Shown one piece after another: positions 1-5,408 of a stretch of DNA of 5,408 nt. Location of the stretch: assembly GCA_007123785.1 (NCBI GenBank), contig SLGL01000236.1, positions 1 through 5,408 of the forward strand, written 5' to 3'. Each line of letters opens with the position of its first letter. Within the stretch, counting starts at the first letter, position 1. The notes beneath the pieces are model-generated. The model ran no database searches and had not been told where the DNA came from. It saw only the letters and a list, made by a program, of their open reading frames with translations. This DNA is from Balneolaceae bacterium (GTDB lineage Bacteria > Bacteroidota > Rhodothermia > Balneolales > Balneolaceae). The position numbers were made by a program, and so were the translations under genes.

Positions 1-144
1 GCCGGAGGTTGATAAAGGGGCTTCTCTGCCACGCCGCCTTGGTTACTACCCACTGCTCCCTGTCATCCCGACCGAGCGATAGCGAGTGGAGGGATCTCCT
101 TTTTTCGATCACGAGTTGGTTCAGGGAGATCCTTGGACTCCGGC
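1..144. repeat. REP-like segment with nested inverted repeats
   Basis: This stretch is non-coding as far as I can see and contains nested inverted repeats. The outer arms are GCCGGAG (1-7) and CTCCGGC (138-144); the inner arms are GGATCTCC (92-99) and GGAGATCC (125-132). The core from about 60 to 99 (TGTCATCCCGACCGAGCG followed by a purine-rich part and GGATCTCC) resembles the dispersed extragenic repeats of the TGTCATTCTGAGC...GAATCT type found in many copies in various bacterial genomes; that resemblance is from memory. A short GGAG-GGAT-CTCC stem-loop followed by six T (100-105) could also act as a weak terminator on the plus strand. The left boundary may lie outside the window. The function of such repeats is mostly unknown. 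Confidence 0.5.
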
Positions 145-262
145 CTATTCCCCTCTTTGAGAGGCTGTAAAAAAATCTTTTTATTGAATGGTTTATTATA
201 CCATAAGTAAATTAATATTAGTATCTTGATGTACGATATTTAACTACATAATCACCTGTACA

Positions 263-470
263 ATGCCATCGATTATCCCCGCTGACCGCAGCCAACTCAC
301 CTTTATGAACTCCCTTGACGATATGGTGGCCCCGGATCACCCGGTACGCCTGCTCCACGGGCTTATTGATCGGCATCATCGCCTCGAATCCAGACTACTT
401 TAACCACCTGGCTCCACAATCTTCGGTAGGACGGCGTGGCTACCTGGCCGCGGCTGGCAGGCTTCAATGA
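263..470 (+). pseudogene. IS1182-like transposase, frameshifted N-terminal fragment
   Basis: The ATG at 263 opens a frame of 46 codons starting MPSIIPADRSQLTFMNSLDD and containing MVAPDHPVRLL. This is the typical N-terminus of IS1182/DUF772-type transposases (DRSQLTF...DDMVAPDHPVR). The frame hits TAA at 401-403. If one base (c374) is skipped, the expected protein continues in the next frame as IIASNPDYFNHLAPQSSVGRRGY up to a TGA at 468-470, so a single-base insertion near 374 explains the break. Behind it the third frame gives MEQINS (475-492), perhaps a relic of the YGY-x-N-x-I-x-SS segment that normally follows. The catalytic DDE part is absent. The gene is dead and cannot supply transposition. 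Confidence 0.75.
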
Positions 471-525
471 GTTAATGGAGCAAATCAATAGCTGGAATCC
501 AGTTCCAACTCCTCATCCGGGATGA

Positions 526-605
526 GATGGAGCGGGTTCCCGTCAATTGATCGTTGATATGACAGTAGTTCAAGATGCCAGGTAAGTGAATCTGGAAACC
601 TTAAA
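526..605. repeat. Diverged repeat, copy 1 (left of aat)
   Basis: The core at 537-568 matches 1360-1391 at 29 of 32 positions in the same orientation (key words TTCCCGTCA, TTGATCGTTGA, ACAGTAG). Similarity extends more weakly leftwards to about 526 and, after a 16-bp stretch present only in this copy (569-584), continues at 585-605 with 16 of 21 matches to 1392-1412. It lies in the debris behind the transposase fragment, so it may be part of a mobile element. I see no open frame shared by both copies. Confidence 0.6.
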
Positions 606-628
606 TAAAGAGGCTGGTTAATAAACTG

Positions 629-1231
629 TCAGATTCTAAAATCGGCTTCTTTTTGAAGGGCAAGTTCAAGCCGTTCCTCGTACTCTTCTGATGATATTTC
701 GATGCAGCCAAATTGAGAGAGGTGATCACTGTAGAACTGGGTGTCCCACAGTTCGAAACCGTTTTGCTGAAGAATCTGATGGCAGTGCCACAAGGCCACT
801 TTATCGGCTTCTTTTACGTGTTTAAACATCGATTCACCGAAAAAAGCAGCTCCAAGTGATACACCGTAAAGACCAGCGGAAAGTTGACCTTTCTCATCAA
901 ACATTTCCACCGAATGGGCGTGTCCGGCCAGGTGCAGAACCTCAAATGAGTTGATGATCAGTTCCGAAATCCATGTAGAGTCGCGGTCGGCACACGCCTC
1001 CATTACCGTTCGAAAACAGGTGTTAACCCGGCATTCAAATCGCTCCTGGCGGATGATTCTCTTCACATTTTTGGAGATCCGAAACCTATCCATCGGAATA
1101 ATTCCCCGTCTCCGTGCCGAATACCAGCCCACACTTTTATCCTCTCTGGATTCACTCATCGGAAAAATTCCCTGACGGTACCCGTTCAGCAGTATTTCCG
1201 GGGGGATGATTTTTTTTTCAGAGGGGTTCAT
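629..1231 (-). CDS. aat: Leucyl/phenylalanyl-tRNA--protein transferase
   Basis: This cytoplasmic enzyme moves Leu or Phe from charged tRNA onto proteins that begin with Lys or Arg, marking them for ClpS/ClpAP-type N-degron proteolysis. The 200-residue protein covers the whole family core: YRQGIFPM at 18-25, Trp36 (equivalent to the substrate-pocket Trp of E. coli Aat), RRRGIIPMD at 40-48, TWI at 86-88, GHAHSVE at 103-109, LYGVSLGAAFFGESMF at 121-136 with the conserved Glu133, and DTQF at 163-166 with Asp163 and Gln165 at the catalytic positions. E. coli Aat is somewhat longer (about 234 residues), mainly at the N-terminus; the compact form is common. The ATG at 1231 fits the expected distance to YRxGIFPM. 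It has no Shine-Dalgarno and is preceded by A6. A run of nine A lies in codons 5-8 (1210-1218). The gene is 256 bp from the methyltransferase gene upstream, so it may have its own promoter. Confidence 0.95.
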   Translation of the reverse strand: MNPSEKKIIPPEILLNGYRQGIFPMSESREDKSVGWYSARRRGIIPMDRFRISKNVKRIIRQERFECRVNTCFRTVMEACADRDSTWISELIINSFEVLHLAGHAHSVEMFDEKGQLSAGLYGVSLGAAFFGESMFKHVKEADKVALWHCHQILQQNGFELWDTQFYSDHLSQFGCIEISSEEYEERLELALQKEADFRI

Positions 1232-1284
1232 TTTTTTAAAGTATCAAATGGTGTTGTGTCAAGAATGAAGTTTCGCAAGAAACC

Positions 1285-1355
1285 CGCAATGTTTCCTTAT
1301 CACCAATGGCAGTAAGAATGGAATAATGCAGCCTTTATGAAGAAAAAACATTGCG
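1285..1355. repeat. Spaced inverted repeat upstream of aat
   Basis: CGCAATGTTT at 1285-1294 and AAACATTGCG at 1346-1355 are perfect 10-bp inverted copies separated by 51 bp. The right arm abuts copy 2 of the aat-flanking repeat. The spacing is long for a simple operator. It could be the termini of a tiny non-autonomous element or a relic of an insertion. No function can be assigned from the sequence. Confidence 0.4.
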
Positions 1356-1412
1356 CGTTTTCCCGTCATTTGATCGTTGACATCACAGTAGAGTGATTTT
1401 GTAAATCTTAGA
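1349..1412. repeat. Diverged repeat, copy 2 (upstream of aat)
   Basis: This is the second copy of the repeat seen at 526-605, in the same orientation. The 1360-1391 core is 29/32 identical and the 1392-1412 part matches 16/21 without the 16-bp insert found in copy 1. It lies in the 256-bp gap between the methyltransferase stop and the aat start, so the pair brackets aat. It may be an IS-end fragment or a dispersed extragenic repeat. Confidence 0.6.
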
Positions 1413-1445
1413 ATGGGATAGCCCCTTTTTTTGGGTTATCTCATT
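1412..1445 (-). terminator. Hairpin after the uvrB-methyltransferase unit (possible terminator)
   Basis: The arms 1412-1424 and 1433-1445 can form a 13-bp stem around an 8-nt loop; two of the pairs are G-T on the plus strand and become C-A mismatches in minus-strand RNA. It starts 43 bp beyond the methyltransferase stop, a sensible place for transcription to end. No U-run follows on either strand, so it is not a textbook intrinsic terminator. It could instead be an mRNA 3'-end stabiliser or a chance structure. Confidence 0.3.
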
Positions 1446-1487
1446 GTAAAAAATTGCACAGTCTCAATACCTGCTACTTGATACTCA

Positions 1488-2051
1488 CTAATTAAACTCA
1501 TTCTTCACCACCCGGTAGATCAGGTAGGGTGGCAGGTTCAGTATTTCACGTTCGGTTTCAAGGTTTCCGAATACTTCCATTACCGGTTTTTTCAGGTGTC
1601 CGCTGGTCTGATAGGCGAGAAAAAGGCCACCATCTTTCAATATTCGTTTGGTAGCTTGGAGTACTATAATTTTCCGGTCTTTTTTCAGAAATGAAAAGGG
1701 AATACCCGACAGCACATAGTCGATGTTTCCGATCTCTTCCGGTTTCAGGACAGTTTCCACATCACCAGCCAGGACGTTGTGAATCTCTACTCTGGGGTCC
1801 CTGATCGTTTCTTTCAGATGAGTCACAAAATCCTCATTTGATTCAATCAGAATCAGGCGGGAATCGGGAGACATTTTATTGACCAGATATTTCGAAAAAA
1901 CTCCATCCCCCGGGCCGTACTCCACGAGGGTAAAATCTTTGGTAAAATCGATATTGGTGCACACTTTTTTTACACAGTGCTGAGAAGTGGGTGTGACCGA
2001 AGCCACATCACGGTCTTTAATGAAGGTTTTCAAAAAGTCTATTTTGCTCAT
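1488..2051 (-). CDS. Phospholipid N-methyltransferase-like SAM-dependent methyltransferase
   Basis: This is a class I Rossmann-fold methyltransferase of 187 residues. The SAM-binding motif I is LVEYGPGDGVFSKYL at 42-56; motif II ends in the acidic LILIESNEDF (66-75, Glu70 expected to bind the ribose); the motif IV-like loop is SGIPFSFL at 115-122; ILKDGGLFL follows at 137-145. The N-terminal FLKTFIKDRDVASVTPTSQ (6-24) matches the F-x2-F...V-x-S-x-x-P-[ST]-S lead-in of bacterial PmtA-type phospholipid N-methyltransferases (COG3963), which methylate phosphatidylethanolamine at the membrane. It also resembles rRNA adenine dimethylases, whose NLPY corresponds to SGIPF here, but the extra C-terminal domain of those enzymes is absent. 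The true substrate is not known. The ATG is 14 bp after the uvrB stop, so co-transcription with uvrB is likely. There is no signal peptide or membrane segment. Confidence 0.75.
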   Translation of the reverse strand: MSKIDFLKTFIKDRDVASVTPTSQHCVKKVCTNIDFTKDFTLVEYGPGDGVFSKYLVNKMSPDSRLILIESNEDFVTHLKETIRDPRVEIHNVLAGDVETVLKPEEIGNIDYVLSGIPFSFLKKDRKIIVLQATKRILKDGGLFLAYQTSGHLKKPVMEVFGNLETEREILNLPPYLIYRVVKNEFN

Positions 2052-2065
2052 GGGTAACGAATCAT

Positions 2066-4114
2066 TCAGAGTTCTTTTTCTAATTTAGCAATTTGATCGC
2101 GAATCCGCGCGGCTTCCTCAAATTCCATGTTTTTGGCGGCATGAAACATCGAATCGCGAAGGTATTTGAGGAACTTCTCTTTACTCTCAAACGTAACTTC
2201 TTTCATGGCCGGACTGGCTTTGTACCGGACGCCCTCATCGGCCACTTTCACTACTTCAAGATAGTCATCTTCTTCCTTTTGTGTGGAATCGAGGGTAAAG
2301 TCCTGCGTGGAAATTAGTGCGGGATCCACCAGAGGTTTCAGCTCTTTGCGGATGGTTTCCGGGGTGATGCCGTGCTCTTCATTATATTTTCTCTGAATCT
2401 CCCGGCGGCGGTTCGTTTCGTCGATCACTTTCTGCATACTCTTGGTGATCTTATCCGCATAAAGAATGGCTTTCCCCTCAACATTCCGGGCCGCACGTCC
2501 CACAATCTGGAACAGTGATGTTTCGGACCGAAGGAAACCTTCCTTATCAGCATCCATGATCGCAACGAGGCTCAATTCCGGAATGTCGATCCCCTCCCTC
2601 AAAAGGTTAATACCGACCAGTACCTTGAAGTCTCCCCGGCGGTATTTATAGAGCACTTCCACGCGCTGCATCGCATCCAGCTCACTGTGCATGTATGCGG
2701 CAGAAATTCCAAGATTTTTCAGGTATTCGCTCAACTCTTCACTCAGCCGCTTGGTAAGGGTGATGCACAGAATCCGGTCATTATTATTAGCCCGGAGACG
2801 GATTTCATCAAGGAGGTCATCCACCTGGGAGGAGAGGGGGCGTACTTCAATTTCGGGTTCCATCAAGCCGGTTGGACGGATAATCTGCTCCACATACACC
2901 CCGTCAGATTTTTCCAATTCATAATCGGCGGGTGTGGCACTCACAAAAATGGCCTGGTTGATCATGCCTTCCCATTCATCGAAAGTGAGGGGGCGGTTAT
3001 CCATAGCTGATGGGAGCCGGAAACCGTGTTCCACAAGTTCAATTTTACGGGACCGGTCGCCGCCGTACATCGCCCCGATCTGCGGAACGGTCTGATGGCT
3101 CTCATCCACCACGAGAAGATAGTCATCGGGGAAATAGTCCATCAGGCAGTAGGGGCGCTCACCCGGTTTTCTGGCACTCAGATAACGGGAATAGTTTTCA
3201 ATACCGGAACAGTATCCGATCTCCTGCATCATCTCGATATCAAACAGCGTGCGTTGTTCCAGGCGTTTGGCTTCGAGAAACTTTTCTTCGTTTTGGAGCA
3301 CTTCAACCCGCCAGTACATCTCTTCGCGAATCTGTTCGATCGACTCATCCAGCCGTTCTTTGGTGGTTACATAATGCGAGGCGGGGTAGACGCGGAATTC
3401 ATCAATTTCTTCGATAATGTTTCCGGAATCCACATCAAAAATTTCCAGTTTTTCCACTTCATCGCCCCAGAAAGATACACGCAGTCCCTCTTCGGAGTAG
3501 GCAGGGTAGAGATCCACCACATCACCACGCACACGGAAGGTGCCCCGTGTAAAGTCCAGGTCATTTCGGTTGTAGTGGAGATCCACAAGGTCGTAGAGCA
3601 GCGTATTGCGCGGAATTTCCATCCCGGTTTCCAGGTGGATGATCAGTTTTTCGTACTCTGAGGGTGACCCGATGCCGTAAATACAGCTCACCGAGGAGAC
3701 AATTATCACGTCGCGACGGCCCGAGAGCAGCGAACTGGTCGCCCGCAGCCGAAGGCGCTGAATTTCTTCGTTGATGGAGAGGTCTTTTTCGATGTATTTG
3801 TCCTGGGCGGAGAGGTAGGCTTCGGGCTGGTAATAGTCGTAGTAGGAGATGAAGAATTCCACGCGGTTTTCGGGGAAAAAGTCGCTTAACTCGCGATAGA
3901 GCTGGGCGGCCAGCGTTTTGTTGTGGCTCATCACCAGGGTAGGTTTCTGCACATTTTCAATCACCCCGGCCACGGTGCGGGTTTTCCCGGAACCTGTGAT
4001 TCCGAGCAGCGTCTGAAATTTATCGTTTTGATGAATCCCTTCGGTCAATTCCCGGATGGCATTTGGCTGGTCTCCGGCCGGTTCCCACGGGGAGTGGAGT
4101 TTAAAATGTGACAT
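2066..4114 (-). CDS. uvrB: UvrABC system protein B (excinuclease subunit)
   Basis: UvrB receives damaged DNA from UvrA, opens the helix with its beta-hairpin, verifies the lesion and recruits UvrC for dual incision in nucleotide excision repair. The 682 residues match the family length. Visible in order: Walker A GITGSGKT (38-45), MSHNKTLAAQLY (62-73), the damage-probing hairpin YYDYYQPEAY (91-100), RRDVIIVSSVSCIYG (133-147), the DEAD-like Walker B DESH (337-340), motif III SATP (392-395), motif V GINLLREGIDIPE (501-513), motif VI QIVGRAARN (536-544), and a C-terminal UVR domain with AAKNMEFEEAARIRDQI (659-675) that binds UvrC. No key residue is missing. The ATG at 4114 gives the standard start (SHFKLHSPWEPAGDQPNAI). 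No Shine-Dalgarno is visible. The methyltransferase follows 14 bp downstream. The upstream 212 bp contain a palindrome and a direct repeat that may be regulatory. Confidence 0.98.
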   Translation of the reverse strand: MSHFKLHSPWEPAGDQPNAIRELTEGIHQNDKFQTLLGITGSGKTRTVAGVIENVQKPTLVMSHNKTLAAQLYRELSDFFPENRVEFFISYYDYYQPEAYLSAQDKYIEKDLSINEEIQRLRLRATSSLLSGRRDVIIVSSVSCIYGIGSPSEYEKLIIHLETGMEIPRNTLLYDLVDLHYNRNDLDFTRGTFRVRGDVVDLYPAYSEEGLRVSFWGDEVEKLEIFDVDSGNIIEEIDEFRVYPASHYVTTKERLDESIEQIREEMYWRVEVLQNEEKFLEAKRLEQRTLFDIEMMQEIGYCSGIENYSRYLSARKPGERPYCLMDYFPDDYLLVVDESHQTVPQIGAMYGGDRSRKIELVEHGFRLPSAMDNRPLTFDEWEGMINQAIFVSATPADYELEKSDGVYVEQIIRPTGLMEPEIEVRPLSSQVDDLLDEIRLRANNNDRILCITLTKRLSEELSEYLKNLGISAAYMHSELDAMQRVEVLYKYRRGDFKVLVGINLLREGIDIPELSLVAIMDADKEGFLRSETSLFQIVGRAARNVEGKAILYADKITKSMQKVIDETNRRREIQRKYNEEHGITPETIRKELKPLVDPALISTQDFTLDSTQKEEDDYLEVVKVADEGVRYKASPAMKEVTFESKEKFLKYLRDSMFHAAKNMEFEEAARIRDQIAKLEKEL

Positions 4115-4164
4115 GTACTGAGCAAAAACCTCTCATTAAATCCATAATGCCGCAATATAAAACA

Positions 4165-4219
4165 ATAACGGGTGGAAATCATTTTTGGGAGCAAGGGAAT
4201 TTTTTGTCGATAACGGGTG
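4165..4219. repeat. 10-bp direct repeat in the uvrB upstream region
   Basis: ATAACGGGTG occurs at 4165-4174 and again at 4210-4219, 45 bp apart start to start; on the uvrB strand both read CACCCGTTAT. They lie about 50 and 95 bp before the uvrB ATG, a plausible place for a regulator or promoter element. I could not fix a convincing -33/-7 promoter here, so the role is only a suggestion. Confidence 0.35.
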
Positions 4220-4262
4220 CAGTTTTTATGATGCCCATTTTCACAGGGATCATCCAGCCGTA

Positions 4263-4278
4263 ATCAGGAATTCCTGAT
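4263..4278. promoter_or_regulatory. Perfect 16-bp palindrome between lipoprotein gene and uvrB
   Basis: ATCAGGAATTCCTGAT is a perfect palindrome. It lies about 150 bp upstream of the uvrB ATG and about 50 bp beyond the stop of the lipoprotein gene. It could be the binding site of a dimeric regulator acting on uvrB. As RNA it could also fold into a 6-bp stem with an AATT loop, but no U-run follows, so a terminator role is less likely. It does not match the E. coli LexA box; LexA sites in this group may differ. Confidence 0.35.
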
Positions 4279-4326
4279 GGGTCTGTAAACCACATGAATG
4301 AACGTTGCAGGTACAACCGACCGGAG

Positions 4327-4890
4327 CTATTTCTTCTTTACTTGGAATGTGTTGGAGATTCTCAGCTCCGGGTCCAGTTTATGGTTACTCCACTCTCCTG
4401 AATTCTCAAATGTATCCGGATCGGAATAGATCCTTTTTTTCAGCCGGTATGTTCCTTCAACATCCGTCAGAAATTCCGGGTATATATTTTGCCCCGGAAA
4501 AAAACCGTAAACCTGGAGCGTATCCCGGCGCTGTTCGCCCGGTTCAAGGATAAAGGGCGGGCTCAGGCAATGTTGTTCAACCGCACTAAACGCTGTAACC
4601 CACTCCTCGCCGTCTCTTTTTTGAAGCACCGGGGCAGACGGCTGCCGGCATCCGATCATATAAACCGCTATTTCTGTAGTATTTGTGACCGTATAGGGAA
4701 TGTCAAAACGCATTCCCTGCCGGCCATTTTGAAATAATTCAGCCTGGTAGAGTTCGGCATCGGTTTGAAGCATTCCTCTGCCTTCTTCTGTGGTAAATGA
4801 GAGATCCATCTCTTTCGTGGAGAGTTCAGCACATGAAGCCAGAATCAAATAAAACAGGCAGGCGAAGATAAAAAGGCTAAATCGGTTCAT
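4327..4890 (-). CDS. Predicted lipoprotein, probably beta-sandwich, function unknown
   Basis: The protein has 187 residues. Its N-terminus is MNRF, a hydrophobic stretch (SLFIFACLFYLILAS) and a lipobox LASC with the lipidated Cys at residue 20, so it should be exported and anchored by its N-terminus, probably in the outer membrane or periplasm. The mature part is rich in predicted beta strands (FDIPYTVTNTTEIAVYMIG at 62-80, the EPGE turn at 116-119, DTLQVYGFF at 123-131, GTYRLKKRIY at 146-155, ISNTFQV at 178-184). This pattern suggests an immunoglobulin-like or intracellular-proteinase-inhibitor-like sandwich, which is inference. Cys81 and Cys108 could form a disulfide. I do not recognise a named family. 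It is 212 bp upstream of uvrB on the same strand, so a shared transcript is possible but not evident. The start codon has no Shine-Dalgarno and is preceded by AT-rich sequence. Confidence 0.7.
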   Translation of the reverse strand: MNRFSLFIFACLFYLILASCAELSTKEMDLSFTTEEGRGMLQTDAELYQAELFQNGRQGMRFDIPYTVTNTTEIAVYMIGCRQPSAPVLQKRDGEEWVTAFSAVEQHCLSPPFILEPGEQRRDTLQVYGFFPGQNIYPEFLTDVEGTYRLKKRIYSDPDTFENSGEWSNHKLDPELRISNTFQVKKK

Positions 4891-5148
4891 AAATTAAAGG
4901 TTTTTAGCAGAATTGTTTGCATTTATATTCAGCAGCCGGTCAGCGGCTCTCTCTGTTGATACACACCGGACGGGGAGGGTACCTATTCTTCATTCAGAGG
5001 ATGGTACGATTTACTTCCTTTTTTGTGAACTCCTCGCCACGGTAACACTTCTGAAAAATTTCCAAAGCTATCACACTTGACCGAAACCCGGAGCCCCTTC
5101 AGGGTTATTTAATCGTGTTGCACTTAAAATTTTTGAGATCAAATAGCA
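4891..5148. other. Intergenic region with no recognised gene
   Basis: I see no RNA gene or credible reading frame in these 258 bp. Two small hairpins are present: AGCCG/CGGCT arms around GTCAG at about 4935-4949, and the stronger structure at 5085-5106. The lipoprotein promoter should lie in the left part, but I could not place a convincing TAnnTTTG/TTG pair. Confidence 0.5.
5085..5106 (-). terminator. Hairpin downstream of the truncated right-edge gene
   Basis: AACCC (5085-5089) plus GGAG (5090-5093) can pair with CTTC (5097-5100) and GGGTT (5102-5106), with a CCC loop and one bulged A. In minus-strand RNA one pair becomes a C-A mismatch. It begins 42 bp after the stop of the gene at 5149-5408, so it could mark its 3' end, but no U-run follows. 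Confidence 0.25.
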
Positions 5149-5408
5149 TTAGTACCTGTTATCATGAGGTTCTTTACCAATGACTCTATCAATGATACTA
5201 TTCCCCATCAATGAAATTATCCCTCCTTTGTCCACGTACATTGGGTCTTTGAGTTTATCAAACATATTGCGTTGTAAATAACTACCCTTTACTTCTGATT
5301 CTATCTGCTTTTTTGCCCGATTCTTTAAGTAGATTTGATCATTTTTATTTGGAAGAATGCGGCTTTTCACTTCGTCTTTTTCGGAAACTTCTTCCACAAT
5401 TTCCTTAA
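5149..5408 (-). CDS. C-terminal part of an unrecognised protein, cut by the window edge
   Basis: The frame is open to the right edge and ends in TAA at 5149-5151. About 85 residues are visible, starting KEIVEEVSEKDEVKSR. A GTG at 5395-5397 could be read as a start, but the frame continues upstream without a stop (KEI before the Val), so it is more likely internal. The sequence is charged and Lys/Glu/Asn-rich (NKNDQIYLKNRAKKQIESE), then has a more hydrophobic piece (GGIISLMGNSIIDRVIG) and a polar tail ending HDNRY. There is no obvious membrane segment or motif that I recognise. GC content is about 35% by hand count over 240 bases, well below uvrB, which suggests acquired DNA. Codirectional with the lipoprotein gene, but separated from it by 258 bp. 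Confidence 0.55.
   Translation of the reverse strand, partial: KEIVEEVSEKDEVKSRILPNKNDQIYLKNRAKKQIESEVKGSYLQRNMFDKLKDPMYVDKGGIISLMGNSIIDRVIGKEPHDNRY

Larger units (their letters stand above)
161..605 (+). mobile_element. Degraded IS1182-like insertion sequence remnant
   Basis: The block begins with GAGGCTGTAAAAAAATC at 161, which resembles the GAGGCTGT-type terminal repeats of many IS1182-family elements (recollection). An AT-rich leader of about 85 bp follows, then a broken transposase reading frame at 263. No matching inverted end (CAGCCTC) is present on the right. Instead a second AGAGGCTG occurs in the same orientation at 609-616, so the right end is lost or rearranged. A full IS of this family is about 1.5-2 kb, so most of the element has been deleted. 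The right boundary given here is a guess based on where the recognisable debris and the repeat copy at 526-605 end. Confidence 0.55.

Noticed and set aside
609..616. AGAGGCTG as the right terminal repeat of the IS remnant
   Set aside because: It is in the same orientation as the left end at 161, whereas a true right end should be inverted.
951..1175. Plus-strand 74-codon frame opposite aat
   Set aside because: It is antisense to the well supported aat gene and has no recognisable features.
1236..1262. TTGACA (1257-1262) and TACTTTAA (1236-1243) as an aat promoter on the minus strand
   Set aside because: The spacing of 13 bp is too short for a sigma-70 promoter, the -7 box only partly matches TAnnTTTG, and transcription would start at or inside the ATG.
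526..1412. CRISPR array or tandem repeat
   Set aside because: There are only two diverged copies about 820 bp apart with a gene between them, not regularly spaced repeats.
3026..3661. Long plus-strand open frame of 211 codons opposite uvrB
   Set aside because: It lies entirely within the strongly supported uvrB gene on the other strand and shows no family motif. Several other frames over 2093-4111 are the same kind of antisense shadow.
4305..4737. Plus-strand frames opposite the lipoprotein gene
   Set aside because: The minus-strand frame has a coherent lipoprotein signal peptide and beta-rich body; the opposite frames look like shadows.

Overview
The window looks like a chromosomal segment from a member of the Bacteroidota/Balneolota/Rhodothermota (FCB) group. 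This assignment is inference. It rests on the UvrB and Aat sequence style, a short Bacteroidetes-type lipobox (LASC), and the lack of a recognisable Shine-Dalgarno sequence before any of the four complete genes; the starts are preceded by A/T-rich sequence instead. I cannot name a genus. All intact genes lie on the minus strand, so transcription runs from high to low coordinates.

From the right edge leftwards: (a) 5149-5408 is the C-terminal end of an unrecognised protein that runs off the window. It is clearly AT-rich (about 35% GC by hand count of 240 bases, against about 52-55% in sampled uvrB lines). (b) 4327-4890 encodes a small predicted lipoprotein. (c) 4115-4326 is the putative uvrB control region, with a perfect 16-bp palindrome and a 10-bp direct repeat. 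(d) 2066-4114 is uvrB, the damage-recognition helicase of nucleotide excision repair, complete with all motifs. (e) 1488-2051, only 14 bp after the uvrB stop, is a phospholipid N-methyltransferase-like SAM enzyme that is probably co-transcribed with uvrB. (f) 629-1231 is aat, the leucyl/phenylalanyl-tRNA--protein transferase of the N-degron pathway.

The left end (1-628) holds no intact gene. It has a REP-like, inverted-repeat-containing segment (about 1-145), a probable left end of an insertion sequence (from about 161), and an IS1182-like transposase gene reduced to a frameshifted N-terminal piece (263-470) with further decayed sequence behind it. A diverged repeat of about 65-80 bp occurs once in this IS debris (526-605) and again upstream of aat (1349-1412), so the aat gene sits between two related copies.

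The genes are mostly housekeeping: DNA repair, N-end-rule proteolysis, and possibly lipid methylation. I found no convincing new multi-gene system. The items most worth a second look are the repeat pair flanking aat, the A9 tract near the aat start, the uvrB-methyltransferase pairing with its palindromic upstream region, and the AT-rich truncated gene at the right edge.
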